This document shows positions 35,842 through 43,672 of a stretch of 64,000 nt of DNA, one piece after another. Every line of letters begins with the position of its first letter. Within the stretch, counting starts at the first letter, position 1. Under the pieces are notes generated by a model, which was not told the DNA's origin, ran no database searches, and saw only the letters and a program-made list of their open reading frames with translations. Where the stretch lies: NCBI RefSeq assembly GCF_023897015.1, contig NZ_JAMHFY010000002.1, positions 62,001 to 126,000 of the forward strand, given 5' to 3'. The stretch is from Desulfosporosinus nitroreducens. Lineage in GTDB: Bacteria > Bacillota > Desulfitobacteriia > Desulfitobacteriales > Desulfitobacteriaceae. Position numbers and translations under genes: made by a program.

Positions 35842-35884
35842 ATTTTAAGACATAACTGTAAAGAATGTATTATTTCTATGTTAA
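35842..35884 (-). promoter_or_regulatory. Pho-box promoter for the phospholipase C gene
   Basis: TTAACA (35879-35884), ATAATA (35868-35873), TTTACA (35857-35862) at 11-bp steps, then 9 nt and TAAAAT (35842-35847). One more TTAACA sits 21 bp upstream (35900-35905), one base out of phase. Weaker than the other boxes but with the same -10 spacing. Confidence 0.7.
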
Positions 35885-36019
35885 AAAAACACTCAGTTCT
35901 GTTAAGTTTAAGTTATTTTAAATTATTTCTTTGTAGAATTACTCATTATAGATAAATACAAGAAGATTAAGCTCCTGCAAATGAAATAAAGTAACTAATC
36001 GTGCCTACAGAGGGTAAAT

Positions 36020-36073
36020 TTAACAATAAATTAATATTCAATTCATCAAAACTTTACATTGAGACATTATTAT
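36020..36073 (+). promoter_or_regulatory. Pho-box promoter for the GGDEF-EAL gene
   Basis: TTAACA (36020-36025), TTAATA (36031-36036), TTCATC (36042-36047), TTTACA (36053-36058), each 11 bp apart, then 9 nt and TATTAT (36068-36073). It points away from the divergent phospholipase promoter. Confidence 0.82.
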
Positions 36074-36140
36074 TTAGTAAGGATCTTCAATAGTAAGACT
36101 CGAATTAGAGCCGATGTTTGATCTAAAAAGGAGTTTTCAA

Positions 36141-38300
36141 ATGTTTAAGTCGGTAGATATAAGCCAACGTAAATTATACCGTCTACTAAGGGATGACAAA
36201 ACAGTCTGGGTTTTATATCTTGACATTGTTAAATTTCAAGAGGTGGAATTTCGGTACGGCTACAAAATTTGCAGACAAATCCTAGAAGAAATTGAGAATG
36301 AAATAAGTCATACGATTAAGCAGCAACGTAATCTCTACCTGTTTTCTCATTTTGAAAGCAGGGGCGGGGACGACTTCGTTGTTTATTTCGTACCGGGAAA
36401 AAACATACATTGGAACATAACGGAAACCATCGAAAAATGGGTTATTCCTCTGGAAGAAAGGTTTAACCACAGAATAAGGAAACTGGTTAGCGAGAAAATC
36501 AGTCTTCGTTCGGGAATTGCCCAGTGTATTAACGAAGCCGGCCGGAGCCCGGATTATTTACTGTATGCGGCTGTGAAAGAGGCTTTCCTTCTAAATAAAT
36601 CGGAACCTGATCCCAACTTTTTTGCTCGCCGCCAAGAGATTACCTATCTAATCGAAGAACCCGAAAAATACTTGAAGGCCGCTTTTCAACCAATCATTGA
36701 AGCCCGAAGCGGAGAAGTGTTTGGTTTTGAAGCATTGGCCCGTATCCCAAGCTCTACTTGTTTTAATAATATTGCTGACCTCTTCCCATTTGCCGAAAAG
36801 ATTGGGCAGCTCTATCCAATCGAAACACTTTGCCGGCGTCAAGCTATTACTTCCTACCCTTCAATATCCCAAAACAAAGAAAGGCTTTTCCTTAACATTA
36901 ACCCTCTTGTCCTAATTGACCCCGAGTTTGCCTCTGGTCATACTAGAAAACTGCTGAGTGAAAAAGGTTTAACTCCTTCAGATGTTGTACTGGAAATTAC
37001 CGAACGAAGTGCTATAGAGGATTTTTCCACATTCCGGGATGCCTTAGATCATTATCGTAAGCAAGGGTACTTAATCGCTTTAGATGACGTTGGGGCTGGC
37101 TACTCTTCCCTCCAGTCCGTTGCTGAGTTGCATCCTGATTTTCTGAAAGTTGACCGCTCTTTAATAAAAGGTGTTAATGCTGACCCTATCAAATGGGCCT
37201 TACTAGAAACGTTCGTTACCTTTTCTAAGCGTATAGGATGCCTCATCATTGCCGAAGGGGTGGAAACTGCTGAAGAATTGCGCACGGTGGTCCAATTAGG
37301 GGTGGATTACATACAGGGATTCTTTATTGCCAGACCCTCCTTTGACCGAAAGTGCATTAATCCAGCAGTTAAAGAAATTTTGGATGTCAAACACCGGCTT
37401 AAATCTGCAGAACAAAACTCGATTCTTTCTATGGTAGAACCCTTGCCCCTCTTCAATACTCATACTCTGGTTAATGCTGTGGAAACTTATTTCCGTGATC
37501 ATCCGCATCAATGGTTAGTGGGCATAACCGAAGACTCCCGTTTAGTCGGTGTAATGCAACGAGACAGACTATTTTCAGCCCTAGGTACTCGTTACGGTGT
37601 CACACTTTATTCTGAACGCACTATACCAATTCTGATGGACACAAATCCTCTTATAGTTGAAGACACCACTCCTTTGGAAGTGGTGTCTAGTTTAGCTATG
37701 CAACGTTCTTGTTCTCAGCTCTACGATGGCATTATTGTCGCAAATCAACGCAAACCGATCGGTTTGGTCTCAGTGGCAAATTTAATTAAAACCATGGCTG
37801 AGAGACAGATCCAAATTGCCCGAGGTGCTAACCCACTTACCGGGTTGCCTGGCAACCTCCTCATTGACCAAGAAATTCGACAGCATTTAGAACGCAGATC
37901 GACCTTTGGCCTAATATATGTTGATCTTAACAAATTCAAATATTATAACGACTTATTCGGTTTCCAACAAGGAGATGTAGCTATTAAGATGTTAAGCGCG
38001 GTTTTACTGAGTGCATCCTGCAATACTGCTCAGGAAACTTTTGTCGGACACATTGGCGGCGACGATTTTATAATCATCTCCTCATCTTTAGAACTGGAAA
38101 AATTAGCAGTTAATATACTCTTCCAATTCGAACAATCATGTAAGCAGTTAACCGGAACAGAAAGCCTTAGCGTTGCTCTGGCAGGCCTCATCATAAACAC
38201 CGCTGAGCAGAATTGGACACCCTTGCTCGTTTCCGAGCGGGCAGCCCAGATCAAGAAAGAAGTTAAGGCAATTGGAGGCAACTCTTATTTAGTTAGATAG
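36141..38300 (+). CDS. GGDEF-EAL-CBS-GGDEF cyclic-di-GMP protein
   Basis: 719-residue cytoplasmic signalling protein. Order: GGDEF domain with RGGDDF near 74; EAL phosphodiesterase domain with FEALARI near 196, [33 protein letters not shown] and YIQGFF, all consistent with an active enzyme; a CBS-pair-like linker at about 430-550; and a second GGDEF with HIGGDDF near 638. Both cyclase motifs are GGDDF rather than GGDEF, so net activity is uncertain. Start at the ATG behind AAGGAG; an upstream ATG nine codons earlier has no ribosome site. The Pho-type promoter upstream implies phosphate control. Confidence 0.92.
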   Translation: MFKSVDISQRKLYRLLRDDKTVWVLYLDIVKFQEVEFRYGYKICRQILEEIENEISHTIKQQRNLYLFSHFESRGGDDFVVYFVPGKNIHWNITETIEKWVIPLEERFNHRIRKLVSEKISLRSGIAQCINEAGRSPDYLLYAAVKEAFLLNKSEPDPNFFARRQEITYLIEEPEKYLKAAFQPIIEARSGEVFGFEALARIPSSTCFNNIADLFPFAEKIGQLYPIETLCRRQAITSYPSISQNKERLFLNINPLVLIDPEFASGHTRKLLSEKGLTPSDVVLEITERSAIEDFSTFRDALDHYRKQGYLIALDDVGAGYSSLQSVAELHPDFLKVDRSLIKGVNADPIKWALLETFVTFSKRIGCLIIAEGVETAEELRTVVQLGVDYIQGFFIARPSFDRKCINPAVKEILDVKHRLKSAEQNSILSMVEPLPLFNTHTLVNAVETYFRDHPHQWLVGITEDSRLVGVMQRDRLFSALGTRYGVTLYSERTIPILMDTNPLIVEDTTPLEVVSSLAMQRSCSQLYDGIIVANQRKPIGLVSVANLIKTMAERQIQIARGANPLTGLPGNLLIDQEIRQHLERRSTFGLIYVDLNKFKYYNDLFGFQQGDVAIKMLSAVLLSASCNTAQETFVGHIGGDDFIIISSSLELEKLAVNILFQFEQSCKQLTGTESLSVALAGLIINTAEQNWTPLLVSERAAQIKKEVKAIGGNSYLVR

Positions 38301-38314
38301 GGGGAGTAAATGTT

Positions 38315-40033
38315 ATGAAGTGGTTCAATAACTGGAAAACATTTTATAAAATCAATGCTTTGGTCCTTGTCATGGTAGTCTTCATGCTTGGTTTAAGTTT
38401 TATGGGGTATTACTATTACCGACAAGCCAAAGTGGCTATGAACGATATCTATTCAAATTCTCTGATTTCAGTGAAATTGATCAATGAGGCTAATGCTAAT
38501 GTCCGAATGATTCATAGTGTCAACGCAGAACTCCTTTTGGCCCCTCTTGACTCTTCTCAAAAACAAAACCTGCTTATTCAGACAACTGTACTGCAAGGCT
38601 TGATCAATGAGTCTCTAGACAACTATACTCCCCATGCCATAGAGCCCTTTGAAGTTGCAAAACTGACAAAAGTAAGAGAAGGACTGCAAAAATACAGTAA
38701 TGAATGGCAGCAGGTAGTTCTTCTCATAGATAGTAATGACAAGGACGCGGCCTACGCCTATTTTTCTGTTAACGTTACCCAAATTCTAGAGGAAATAAAC
38801 ACCCTGCTTCCCGAACTTGTAGATTTCAGCGCCCAGAAAGCCCAAAGTACCATCGCCCGCGAAAATCTTAATTTCATCCGTGCCGAGAAAGTTATATTTG
38901 GCTTCCCTCTTGCCGCGGCAGTACTGGCTGTGACCATCGGGGCCCTGGTAGCTCGTGCCATTTCCAAGCCTTTGCAAATAATGCTGGCTAATGTTCGAGA
39001 GCTGGCTGCAGGAAATCTAACAGTGACCCGGATCAATACTGAATCCAAGGACGAAGCCGGACAATTAGCACAGGCTTTTAATCAGATGACTATAAGCCTG
39101 TCAACTTTGGTAAGAAGAGTTTCGAAGTCCTCCGAACAAGTAACCTCCTCTGCTAACCAGCTCTTAACTATTACAGAACAAGGGTCGAAGGCCTCCGGCC
39201 AAATCGCCCTGTCCGTCACAGAGGTGGCATGCGGCACAGAAAAACAAGCTGGCGCAGTCAGCGAGACTGTGGCAGCTCTAGAACAAATAAACGCTAACAT
39301 TCAAATAGTAGCAGAGGCAGGTCAGCGCGTCACAGCCCTGACAACAAAAACGGCCTTTGCTACGAAAGATGGGCAAATGGCTCTCACGCAGGCCGTTAAA
39401 CAAATGGACAACGTCAGTGAAGGTACTCAAGTTGTAAAAAATGCTATTACTTTACTGGCTGATGGCTCTGAACAAATAGCAAATATTGCTCATTTAATAA
39501 CCAGTATCACCGAACAAACCAACCTTCTTGCCTTAAACGCCGCCATTGAAGCTGCCCGGGCTGGTGAACACGGACGCGGCTTTTCCGTAGTAGCTGAAGA
39601 GGTTCGAAAGTTGGCTGAAAAGGCTAAAGCAGCAACTGGACAAATCTCAGATTTGGTTGTTGTTAACAGGGAAAACATCTCCCATGCTACTGTTGCAATT
39701 AATGCTGAAGAGATTTACGTCAATGATGGTATTGAAGCGGTAAATAAAGTAGGTTACGACCTCAATGATATCTTGAAGATGGTTGATGAAGTGTCTGAAC
39801 AAATTGGCGGAGTCGCCTCTTCCATACAGCAAATGGCGGCAGGAAGTCAGCAAATCGTTTCAGGGGTTCAAGATATCGGCACAGTTAGTCAGAGTACAGC
39901 TGGACAGGCAGCAAATGTATCTTCAGCAATTGACGAATTCACTGCTTCTATCGATGAGATAAACCTTTCTTGTCATAGTCTGACAAACTTAGCTCAGGAC
40001 TTACAAAATGGGGTTAGCAAATTTAGGATTTAA
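38315..40033 (+). CDS. Methyl-accepting chemotaxis protein
   Basis: 572-residue transmembrane chemoreceptor. A membrane helix at about 12-33, a 4-helix-bundle periplasmic-type sensor (about 35-185), a second helix at about 190-212, HAMP ([20 protein letters not shown]) and a long cytoplasmic coiled coil with the hairpin tip [24 protein letters not shown]. There is no C-terminal CheR-binding pentapeptide. GGGGGAG precedes the ATG. It begins 14 nt after the GGDEF-EAL gene, so both should be expressed from the same Pho-type promoter. The ligand is unknown. Confidence 0.94.
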   Translation: MKWFNNWKTFYKINALVLVMVVFMLGLSFMGYYYYRQAKVAMNDIYSNSLISVKLINEANANVRMIHSVNAELLLAPLDSSQKQNLLIQTTVLQGLINESLDNYTPHAIEPFEVAKLTKVREGLQKYSNEWQQVVLLIDSNDKDAAYAYFSVNVTQILEEINTLLPELVDFSAQKAQSTIARENLNFIRAEKVIFGFPLAAAVLAVTIGALVARAISKPLQIMLANVRELAAGNLTVTRINTESKDEAGQLAQAFNQMTISLSTLVRRVSKSSEQVTSSANQLLTITEQGSKASGQIALSVTEVACGTEKQAGAVSETVAALEQINANIQIVAEAGQRVTALTTKTAFATKDGQMALTQAVKQMDNVSEGTQVVKNAITLLADGSEQIANIAHLITSITEQTNLLALNAAIEAARAGEHGRGFSVVAEEVRKLAEKAKAATGQISDLVVVNRENISHATVAINAEEIYVNDGIEAVNKVGYDLNDILKMVDEVSEQIGGVASSIQQMAAGSQQIVSGVQDIGTVSQSTAGQAANVSSAIDEFTASIDEINLSCHSLTNLAQDLQNGVSKFRI

Positions 40034-40065
40034 AGCGTTTTTTTCAATAGTCTAAACTCCGCAAT

Positions 40066-40239
40066 AAAGATGGGGCCGTAACGAAACTTGAGATTTTTTC
40101 AAGCTGGTGGTGCCTTATCCCAAAAAAGAGGACTGTACACCTTTGAAGTGGTGTACAGTCCTCTAATATATAAGGGGATTAACAAATAGAGTGGGGATGA
40201 AATAAACCGGAAAACAAGTTTCGTTACATCCCCATCTTT
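40066..40239. mobile_element. MITE-like element with 25-bp terminal inverted repeats
   Basis: Left end 40066-40090 and right end 40215-40239 are inverted repeats matching at 23 of 25 positions (AAAGATGGGG, then GTAACGAAACTTG). The 174-bp element has no gene, but carries an internal perfect 14-bp hairpin (40128-40141 with 40150-40163). A target-site duplication is not evident. Confidence 0.6.
40122..40163 (-). terminator. Rho-independent terminator for the HTH gene
   Basis: On the minus strand GAGGACTGTACACC pairs with GGTGTACAGTCCTC (14 bp, 8-nt loop), followed by six T residues. It lies inside the MITE-like element, so the element may supply the terminator. Confidence 0.75.
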
Positions 40240-40251
40240 TTACAAAAATAA

Positions 40252-40473
40252 TTAGGCATATTGGTAGTGATAACCTTCCTTCATCAACATCTTTTTAACT
40301 TTAGTCAACTCCGTTGGGTCAAAGAAATGTACCTCTTTTCCGTTGCGACTAGTCCAAATCTGCGGAGATAAATGCCCTTCCTTAATAAGCTTTTTAAATT
40401 TAAACCTTGAAACTTCCAGATAGTATGTAGCTTCTTTGGAATTTAATAAGGAATATTTATATTGCTGGGTCAT
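40252..40473 (-). CDS. Small helix-turn-helix DNA-binding protein
   Basis: 73-residue excisionase/MerR-like winged-helix protein. LLNSKEATYYLEVSRFKFKKLIKEGHL is the helix-turn-helix, followed by a wing (IWTSRNGKEVHFFDPTEL) and a last helix. AAAGGAGG stands before the ATG. There is no integrase nearby, so it is more likely a small regulator than a phage excisionase. A Pho-type promoter lies about 215 nt upstream on the same strand, suggesting phosphate-responsive expression. Confidence 0.7.
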   Translation of the reverse strand: MTQQYKYSLLNSKEATYYLEVSRFKFKKLIKEGHLSPQIWTSRNGKEVHFFDPTELTKVKKMLMKEGYHYQYA

Positions 40474-40686
40474 TGTTCTAGCCTCCTTTTTAATACAGAC
40501 AGGCGTTAAAACCTTAAGAAATAAATCTTATCGGAGCCGACGCAAAGTATTAATAGGATTCCGTCGCAAAAACGTTAGGAAGAGATTTTTTCGATACTTT
40601 TGTTAGGGTATTGATAAAACAAGGCTTTCTGTTAATGAACCTATTTTATATGTACCTCCTCTTTTCTATATATATTAACACTATTA

Positions 40687-40740
40687 AATATATACTTTCT
40701 TTGTAAAGTTTTGCTTAACGAACTTTTAGGTTTAGGTTAA
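40687..40740 (-). promoter_or_regulatory. Pho-box promoter upstream of the small HTH gene
   Basis: TTAACC (40735-40740), CTAAAA (40724-40729), TTAAGC (40713-40718), TTTACA (40702-40707) at 11-bp steps, then 9 nt and TATATT (40687-40692). The leader to the gene is about 210 nt and contains an unused AGGAGG near 40655. Confidence 0.68.
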
Positions 40741-40748
40741 AAATATAA

Positions 40749-40793
40749 ACTCGCGATAGAATTTTAGCAAAAAGTTAAAATTCTATCGCGAGT
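40749..40793 (-). terminator. Hairpin after the TRAP remnant
   Basis: Perfect 18-bp inverted repeat (40749-40766 with 40776-40793) and 9-nt loop, insulating the Pho-type promoter downstream. Confidence 0.8.
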
Positions 40794-40814
40794 CAGACCC
40801 ATGTCCATATGATA

Positions 40815-41009
40815 TTATCGCTCAATAGTCTGATCCAAACTAATAGCTGGTCTTATAGTGTTTTCTGAATTACGCTGATACCGTTGCCAGAAGAATACAA
40901 TTATCAATACCGAAATACCCACCGTATCTGTTATCAATCCCGGCTTAATCAATCCAAGGGCTGCTGCAAACAAGAATATTCTTTGGATAACATTCGTTGT
41001 TCTTAGCAT
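40815..41009 (-). pseudogene. C-terminal remnant of a TRAP transporter permease
   Basis: 64 codons with a hydrophobic segment (RIFLFAAALGLIKPGLITDTVGISVLIIVFFWQ) that looks like the last two helices of a fused 4TM/12TM TRAP permease, whose C-termini often read IKPGLITDLIG. The other several hundred residues are absent. AAGGAA precedes an ATG, so a short peptide could still be made. It lies 89 nt downstream of an IclR regulator, the usual partner of organic-acid TRAP operons, which supports decay of a former transporter operon. Confidence 0.55.
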
Positions 41010-41046
41010 ATATCTTTCCTTAAAACTTTTCTATAAAAATCGAAAA

Positions 41047-41065
41047 TCCTACCATCTAGGTAGGA
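41047..41065 (-). terminator. Small terminator after the IclR gene
   Basis: TCCTACC (41047-41053) pairs with GGTAGGA (41059-41065); on the minus strand it is followed by TTTTCGATTTTT. Confidence 0.65.
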
Positions 41066-41097
41066 AGATCTAAATCTTATTCTTATTCTATTTCTGT

Positions 41098-41892
41098 TTA
41101 TTTATCAAACTCCTCACCCTTTACTCCATGATGAGGATAACCCAGTTTCACAGAGATCTCACGGGCCGCTTTCTTTACCAGTAATGAGATTTGCTCTGCC
41201 CTTTCCTCTAAGAACCCAAAAGACCTTCCTGAAACAGAAATACTCGCAAAAACGTTTCCATTATCATCATAAATGGGGGCAGCCACGCCATATGCTCCAA
41301 AATCTACGTCTCCCGCCGTCACAGCAACACCTTCCTGGCGAATGCGGGTGAGTTCTTCCTTTAGTATATTCGCATCAATTCTGCCCTTATCACTTACCCT
41401 AATTAAATTCTCGTTTTGAAGATATGTATCGATAAACTCCTGCGTTTGGAAAGCTAACAATACCTTTTTCGATGCACCGCAATGCAGAGGAAGACCGATT
41501 CCGAAAGCAGCACGAATCGCTATTGAGTATGGCCCTTCAACAATTTCTATTCCCAAACCCATTTTGCCTTGTTTCTTTGTTAAGAGTACAGATTCTCCTG
41601 TGACTTTGCCCATCTCCTGCATTATCGGCAGTGCAATTTTACGCAAGCCCAGCTGATTAGTTGCCACTTTTCCTAATTCAATCACCTTCATACCAAGACG
41701 GTATTTGTCAGTATAGACATCCTTATCTACAAATCCATTACGGTGCAACGTAACCAATATCCTATGTATTACACTCTTAGAGAGTTCTAATTTCTTGCTA
41801 AGCTCCGTGACTCCCCATATGTCGTCTTCGTTGGTAAAACAATTTAGGATTGCCAAAGCCCTTTCGACGGTTTGTACACCCTCACTTTGCAT
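41098..41892 (-). CDS. IclR family transcriptional regulator
   Basis: 264-residue regulator with an N-terminal winged helix-turn-helix (VERALAILNCFTNEDDIWGVTELSKKLELSKSVIHRILVTL) and a C-terminal effector domain with LHCGASKKVLLAF and VAVTAGDVDFGAYGVAAPIYD. The start is the ATG at 41892 behind GGAGG; the frame extends 26 codons further without support. IclR proteins usually control catabolism of aromatic or organic acids. The neighbouring TRAP-permease remnant suggests its target transporter has been lost. Confidence 0.9.
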   Translation of the reverse strand: MQSEGVQTVERALAILNCFTNEDDIWGVTELSKKLELSKSVIHRILVTLHRNGFVDKDVYTDKYRLGMKVIELGKVATNQLGLRKIALPIMQEMGKVTGESVLLTKKQGKMGLGIEIVEGPYSIAIRAAFGIGLPLHCGASKKVLLAFQTQEFIDTYLQNENLIRVSDKGRIDANILKEELTRIRQEGVAVTAGDVDFGAYGVAAPIYDDNGNVFASISVSGRSFGFLEERAEQISLLVKKAAREISVKLGYPHHGVKGEEFDK

Positions 41893-42271
41893 TGCACCAC
41901 CTCCTCTCTTTACATGCATACTGAACACATCATACTTATGTTTGTTATAATATTGTATATCTCTCAACATTTAAATGCAATTCAGATTATTTAATCATAG
42001 GCTTGTATTTCTTTAATATGTAAGACTGGCGTAATGCAATTAATATAGGGTAAGGAATAAATAATTTAGGATTTTGGGATATAAATGATGTAAATTAATT
42101 ATTCTAGGTATTTTTAGATTCTCCTGCAGTCAAAAGCTATTGTGGTCATGAAAAATACTTTATATGTAAAGAGTTATAGCTCAGAACAATCAGTAGCTTT
42201 AACTTCAAATATACCTTGAACTTTCTTAGTCATGCATTACTTCAAAGAGATGAATATTCTACTCTTAACAA
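41893..42271. other. Non-coding gap
   Basis: AT-rich stretch between the IclR and methyltransferase genes. No frame with a ribosome site and no strong hairpin is seen; the last 30 nt belong to the palindrome that also forms the methyltransferase tail. Confidence 0.5.
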
Positions 42272-42967
42272 TTACAGACATATCCTCCCGTAATCATATG
42301 CGGGATTATGTCTGTGATTGGTGCTTACGTCAGGATGTAAAGTTCTCTTTTTACATTTTACAATCATAAATTTCACTGGAGGTTTATCTCCCATATTCTT
42401 AATCGACTCATCAATTTCTGAAATTTCTATTAATCCATACTCTTTGAATTCTCGTTTTACCGAATCAGCATCATAAAAGAATATTTTTACTCCCTTCATT
42501 GTCTCGAATCGATCTTTACTCAGTTGTTTACCCTTTCGAAACATTGGGGCTTTCTTTGAAACAGCTGTAAAAATCATATATCCGTTTGGTTTTAGCTGAC
42601 TATAGCAATCTTTGATAAATTTTCTTCTTTCACGATTATTCAATAAATGAATAAGTGCATAGCAATATATACCGTCATAAAGTTTGTCATCAAAAGGCAT
42701 GTCCGTTACTGAACCATGATAGATTCTAATATCAATCCCGTTTTGTCTTGCCAAATCAATTGCTGTTTTCGAAATCTCAATACCTGTTACATTAATTCCG
42801 TTGTCATAAAAAATCTTTGCATTTCTGCCGTATCCAATACCCGGAATCAATATGTCCTTAACTTTCCTCTCAAGGAAAAAGTCCTTTGTCAAGATTGTGG
42901 AGTCTGAAGGTTCAAACCCCCACATCATTTGTTTTTCTATAAAACTCGATTCCCAGAATTCTGTCAT
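42272..42967 (-). CDS. Class I SAM-dependent methyltransferase, TehB/thiopurine-like
   Basis: 231-residue methyltransferase. It opens with FWESSFIEKQMMWGFEPSDS, as in small-molecule (TehB/TPMT-type) enzymes, then motif I ILIPGIGYGRNAKIFYDNG, the acidic residue in VTGIEIS, and FDDKLYDGIYCYALIHLL as motif IV. A natural end would be near KFMIVKCKK; the last 24 residues are encoded by a palindrome (about 42277-42319) and look accidental. Substrate unknown. The gene is alone between non-coding regions, and its AT content and position suggest an accessory gene. Confidence 0.8.
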   Translation of the reverse strand: MTEFWESSFIEKQMMWGFEPSDSTILTKDFFLERKVKDILIPGIGYGRNAKIFYDNGINVTGIEISKTAIDLARQNGIDIRIYHGSVTDMPFDDKLYDGIYCYALIHLLNNRERRKFIKDCYSQLKPNGYMIFTAVSKKAPMFRKGKQLSKDRFETMKGVKIFFYDADSVKREFKEYGLIEISEIDESIKNMGDKPPVKFMIVKCKKRTLHPDVSTNHRHNPAYDYGRICL

Positions 42968-43416
42968 ATCTTTATCTCCATTATTTTTATTTTACCAAAC
43001 CTGCACCAAGCACTCCGTTCAATTTGTTTTTGACACAACTCTAGTATTTTAATTTAAGAATAAGAAAATACCGTTGTAAGATTTCTCTTTCAATGGTATT
43101 TGCTTCGTATATCCTATGTCCCGAAAACAGCAGAAATTAATTGAGGTTCCCATTAACTACTAATATGGATTAAATTAGGTTTATCGAAACTTCCAGTTAT
43201 AGACAAAGCACTAAACCGGCTGGCGCGGTGGTTTCCGTAGCTGAGAATCTGTGAGCTATGTATAAAGTTGAGTCCTTGGAAGCTTGTTGTTTGGTTACAA
43301 AGAACGAATTAATTGTTTTTAGGTTTATCATTTATTAACGCTGATTTGAGATCTTCCGACTAGGTAAATAACATCAACTAATCGGAAGGTCTCAAACTGT
43401 CCAAATGACAAAAAAT
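42968..43416. other. Non-coding gap before tRNA-Lys
   Basis: No supported gene. It contains an imperfect inverted repeat (about 43350-43392, arms ATCTTCCGACTAG and CTAATCGGAAGGT) and a locally GC-rich patch near 43215-43245 whose origin is not clear. Confidence 0.45.
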
Positions 43417-43442
43417 AAGCATCTCGAAAACTCGAAATGCTT
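43417..43442 (-). terminator. Terminator after tRNA-Lys
   Basis: On the minus strand AAGCATTTCGA pairs with TCGAGATGCTT (one mismatch) and is followed by ATTTTTTG. Confidence 0.75.
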
Positions 43443-43467
43443 ATTTTATAAAACATTTTTGCATTTT

Positions 43468-43543
43468 TGGTGCGCCACCCAGGATTCGAACCAGGGACCT
43501 GCCGATTAAGAGTCGGATGCTCTACCAGCTGAGCTAGTGGCGC
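43468..43543 (-). tRNA. tRNA-Lys (anticodon CTT)
   Basis: 76 nt with encoded CCA. Acceptor GCGCCAC pairs with GTGGCGC, discriminator A; TAGCTCAG D-arm, anticodon stem CCGAC around CTCTTAA with anticodon CTT, and T-arm with GGTTCGAATCC. All canonical. Confidence 0.97.
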
Positions 43544-43672
43544 ACAAGCAACAATTAAGAGTATACTTTTTAAATGTTTAATTGTCAATAACTTTATGGT
43601 TATGACTCATCAATACATACCGATTATATTTTAGTACTATCATGCAATCAGCTAATTTCTAGTTTATTGATT

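Noticed and set aside
37669-37692. Hairpin AGACACCACT/AGTGGTGTCT inside the GGDEF-EAL gene
   Set aside because: The reading frame continues normally and the family linker is intact; likely chance complementarity although its core resembles the MITE hairpin.
40539-40547. GACGCAAAG, as in c-di-GMP-I riboswitches, near the chemoreceptor
   Set aside because: It is on the plus strand with no plus-strand gene downstream, and the rest of the aptamer core (GGCAAACC, tetraloop and receptor) does not fit.
42160-42200. TTTACA on the minus strand upstream of the IclR gene end
   Set aside because: No repeated hexamers at 11-bp spacing and no -10 hexamer 9 nt downstream.
43328-43588. 86-codon open frame with APLAQLVEHPTLNRQVPGSNPGW
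   Set aside because: It reads through the tRNA-Lys gene; this peptide is a well-known artefact of translating tRNA genes.
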